From Pseudomonas asturiensis (lineage in GTDB: Bacteria; Pseudomonadota; Gammaproteobacteria; Pseudomonadales; Pseudomonadaceae), in the NCBI RefSeq assembly GCF_900143095.1, contig NZ_FRDA01000011.1, positions 82,343-146,342 on the forward strand: a DNA stretch of 64,000 nt, in the 5' to 3' direction. A program made the position numbers and the translations under genes. A model generated the notes under the pieces. That model had not been told where the DNA came from. It was given only the letters and a program-made list of their open reading frames with translations, and made no database searches. Shown here piece by piece: positions 61,968 through 64,000 of this stretch. Position 1 is the stretch's first letter; each line of letters begins with the position of its first letter.

Positions 61968-63281
61968 TCACGCCAGCGCTTCGCTGGGTTTACCTTTAAT
62001 TCTGTCGACAACAACGGCGCCCGCCAACGTTATAACCGACGGAACTAACCATGCCAGCCCTTGTTCACTCAGCGGCAAGTTAGCCAGCGCACTCGGCAAG
62101 TAATGAGTGAAGCCTGCGCCCTTGATGGCGTCGATCAGGCCGAAGATCAAAGAGACCAGCATGACCGGTGCCACAACTCGCCCTTGACGCTGCCAGAAGC
62201 CCTTACAGAAACTCAGCGCGACCAGAACGATACAAGGTGGATAGATGGCGGTCAGGACCGGAATCGAAAACAGGATCAGCTTGGTCAGACCCAGGTTCGA
62301 GACCAGCAGCGAAAATGCCGCAAGCAGCACGACCAGCGTCTTGTAGGACAGCGGCAGCACTTTGGCAAAATACTCGGCACACGCGCAGGTCAGACCTACC
62401 GCCGTAACCAGACACGCCAGCGAAATCAGCCCGGCAAGAAAACCGCTGCCCAGCGAACCAAAGGTGTGCTGTACATAGGCATGCAGCACTACCGCGCCAT
62501 TGGTCGCGCCCGCCGCCACGGCATGACTGCCGGAGCCAAGGCGGAACAGGCTGATGTAGACCAACGCCAATCCGACGCCTGCAATCAGCCCCGCGATGAT
62601 CGCGTAGCGCGTGATCAGACGCGGCGACTCGACACCACGCGAGCGAATGGCGTTGACGATAACGATACCGAAGACCAGCGCACCCAGCGTGTCCATGGTC
62701 AGGTAACCGTTGATGAAGCCTTGGGAGAACGGTGCAACCGCGTAGGCAGGCTCGGCAGTTCCGATGTCGCCTGCCGGCAGGGCAACGGCGGCGATGCCAA
62801 GGATCGCCAGCGCGAGTATCTTCAGCGGCGCCAGAAAGCGCCCTACCGTGTCGAGCAGACGGCCCGGGTACAAAGACACCCAGAACACCACCAGGAAATA
62901 GACGAGGCTATACAGCGCCAGCGCCAGCGGACTGTCACCTGTCAGCGGGGCCAGTCCGACCTCGAAGGACACGGTGGCGGTACGCGGAGTGGCGAACAAT
63001 GGGCCGACCGCCAAGTAACACACCGCAGCCAGAATGCCGCCCGCCACTTTGCCGATCGGACTGCTCAACGCATCCATCGCGCCGCCAACCCTGGCCAGGG
63101 CAATCACGGTCACCACTGGCAGGCCCACCGCAGTGACCAGAAAGCCCAGCGCGGCGATCCACACATGCGGCCCGGCCTGCAGGCCGACAATCGGCGGAAA
63201 GATAATATTGCCCGCCCCGACAAACAGGGCAAACGTCATAAAGCCAAGTGCCAGGATGTCCTGACCTTTCAACACTTTCAT
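61968..63281 (-). CDS. brnQ: branched-chain amino acid transporter, LIVCS family
   Basis: A 437-residue inner-membrane sodium-coupled importer of leucine, isoleucine and valine. About twelve hydrophobic segments are seen. The opening KGQDILALGFMTFALFVGAGNIIFPPIVGLQAG is the BrnQ signature, with YLAVGPLFATPRTATVSFEVG and TMDTLGALVFGIVIVNAI further on. The long N-terminal extension of the open frame has no homology pattern; the ATG at 63281 (MKVLKGQDIL) matches the family. It is convergent with the lipoprotein gene. Confidence 0.95.
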   Translation of the reverse strand: MKVLKGQDILALGFMTFALFVGAGNIIFPPIVGLQAGPHVWIAALGFLVTAVGLPVVTVIALARVGGAMDALSSPIGKVAGGILAAVCYLAVGPLFATPRTATVSFEVGLAPLTGDSPLALALYSLVYFLVVFWVSLYPGRLLDTVGRFLAPLKILALAILGIAAVALPAGDIGTAEPAYAVAPFSQGFINGYLTMDTLGALVFGIVIVNAIRSRGVESPRLITRYAIIAGLIAGVGLALVYISLFRLGSGSHAVAAGATNGAVVLHAYVQHTFGSLGSGFLAGLISLACLVTAVGLTCACAEYFAKVLPLSYKTLVVLLAAFSLLVSNLGLTKLILFSIPVLTAIYPPCIVLVALSFCKGFWQRQGRVVAPVMLVSLIFGLIDAIKGAGFTHYLPSALANLPLSEQGLAWLVPSVITLAGAVVVDRIKGKPSEALA

Positions 63282-63596
63282 TGCGAAGGACCACACAAAA
63301 TCGAGATAAGGGAAGTGACGCCACCCATGAATGAGGTGAACGCAGCCCGTCAGCGTAAGACGTGGCAGTACCTTGCGACGTGCCCCTCGTGAGGGCGACG
63401 CAAAAACGGGGCACAGGGTAGCGAACTCAGGCAATAAATGCACTATTGAAGGGCGAGCTTCCGATATACGCCCTTAATAAGCGCATCCATGCATCACAGC
63501 GAATACAGGTCTACGGGATGTACCCCGCGCCTTGGGAACAGCACCTCTCGGTCCGCCCCTATCAAACACCTGTAACCCGCTGAAGAAAATCATTGC

Positions 63597-63686
63597 GTGG
63601 GAGCGGACTTGTCCGCGAATGCAGTAGTTCTGCTACTGCATCTGCATTGGATTTACCGGCCTTTTCGCGGACAAGTCCGCTCCCAC
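63597..63686. repeat. REP-type inverted pair
   Basis: A 23-nt GTGGGAGCGGACTTGTCCGC-type arm (63597-63619) and its perfect inverse (63664-63686) with a 44-nt spacer. Same design as the pair at 3577-3662. Confidence 0.88.
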
Positions 63687-63755
63687 ACATTCACGTTTCT
63701 TCAGTGGCTTACAGATGGCTTGCTAACGGACGCTTTCTCAATCACCAGAATGCAC

Positions 63756-63779
63756 AAAGGCCACCCGAGGGTGGCCTTT
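63756..63779 (-). terminator. rho-independent terminator of sucD
   Basis: AAAGGCCACC (63756-63765) and GGTGGCCTTT (63770-63779) form a 10-bp stem with a 4-nt loop, about 30 bp beyond the sucD stop. A short T tail follows on the minus strand. Confidence 0.85.
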
Positions 63780-63807
63780 GCTGATTGCTCGAAAAAGTAA
63801 GCGAAGC

Positions 63808-64000
63808 TTACTTGGTCGGCCAACCGGTCAGCTCGGCCAGGGCCTTGCCGATGTCTGCCAGGGAACGAACGGTTTTGACGCCCGCATCCTGCAGTGCAGC
63901 GAACTTCTCGTCTGCAGTACCTTTACCGCCGGAGATGATTGCGCCCGCATGGCCCATGCGCTTGCCCGGAGGAGCAGTCACACCAGCGATGTAGGAAACA
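63808..64000 (-). CDS. sucD: succinyl-CoA synthetase alpha subunit, C-terminal part
   Basis: The last 64 codons of a minus-strand gene that runs off the window edge. The translation (VSYIAGVTAPPGKRMGHAGAIISGG, then KGTADEKFAALQDAGVKTV and LADIGKALAELTGW) is the conserved C-terminus of SucD. The APPGKRMGHAGAI segment is a family signature close to the ligase domain end. SucD with SucC converts succinyl-CoA to succinate in the TCA cycle with ATP/GTP formation. Stop TAA at 63808-63810, terminator downstream. Confidence 0.97.
   Translation of the reverse strand, partial: VSYIAGVTAPPGKRMGHAGAIISGGKGTADEKFAALQDAGVKTVRSLADIGKALAELTGWPTK

Larger units (their letters stand above)
63282..63807. other. 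intergenic region with REP pair and sucD terminator
   Basis: This 526-bp region contains the brnQ promoter area, a REP inverted pair (63597-63686) and the sucD terminator (63756-63779). No gene is supported. Confidence 0.5.

Overview
The window looks like chromosomal DNA from a Pseudomonas, probably of the syringae/fluorescens lineage. It is GC-rich, carries three copies of a Pseudomonas-type REP sequence, and contains the block gpsA / RetS-partner-type hybrid kinase / fabA / fabB, an order I recall from P. aeruginosa (PA1614, PA1611, PA1610, PA1609). No rRNA, tRNA, CRISPR array or intact insertion sequence was seen.

Layout. (1) 1-8.2 kb, minus strand: a complete high-affinity potassium uptake locus, kdpF-A-B-C followed by the sensor/regulator pair kdpD-kdpE. 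A candidate KdpE operator lies upstream of kdpF, and a small orphan LuxR-type HTH gene is transcribed away from it. (2) 8.8-30.8 kb, the accessory core: a tight five-gene minus-strand operon (an Ig-like repeat protein, two giant modular proteins, a small exported protein, and an Rhs/YD-repeat protein without a C-terminal toxin part). A second, full-length Rhs protein is transcribed divergently. The giant proteins alternate modules that I tentatively match to the clostridial P47/OrfX-type TULIP family with Ig-like blocks. (3) 31.2-36.4 kb, plus strand: a chaperone-usher fimbrial operon (subunit, chaperone, usher, two-domain tip protein). (4) 36.4-42.7 kb, minus strand: two more Ig-like repeat proteins related to the first gene of the region 2 operon, with an autotransporter between them. 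The autotransporter and one Ig-like gene lie between two approximately 35-bp direct repeats. (5) 43.1-46.4 kb, plus strand: an OmpR/EnvZ-type two-component pair, a five-EF-hand calcium-binding protein and a small exported cysteine-containing protein in a locally AT-rich pocket. (6) 46.5-64 kb: conserved core genes. These are an AI-2E-type transporter, a DUF4892 protein, two alpha/beta hydrolases, a small unknown protein, a hotdog thioesterase, sixA, a DUF4389 protein, gpsA, a hybrid kinase, fabA, fabB, a pirin, a dienelactone hydrolase-like protein, htpG, a small lipoprotein, brnQ and the 3' end of sucD.

How the parts may work together. Regions 1 and 6 are housekeeping. Regions 2-4 together form a surface/exoprotein island with an Rhs cluster, fimbriae, an autotransporter and three scattered Ig-like paralogues. 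The most unusual element is region 2, where P47-like TULIP/Ig proteins sit beside two Rhs proteins, one naturally toxin-less and one with a C-terminus that appears to have been cut short by a frameshift and a stop. P47/OrfX proteins accompany botulinum-type toxins, and Rhs proteins form toxin cocoons, so a toxin-delivery or toxin-assisting complex is a reasonable hypothesis. The family assignment is by eye and no export route is encoded nearby.
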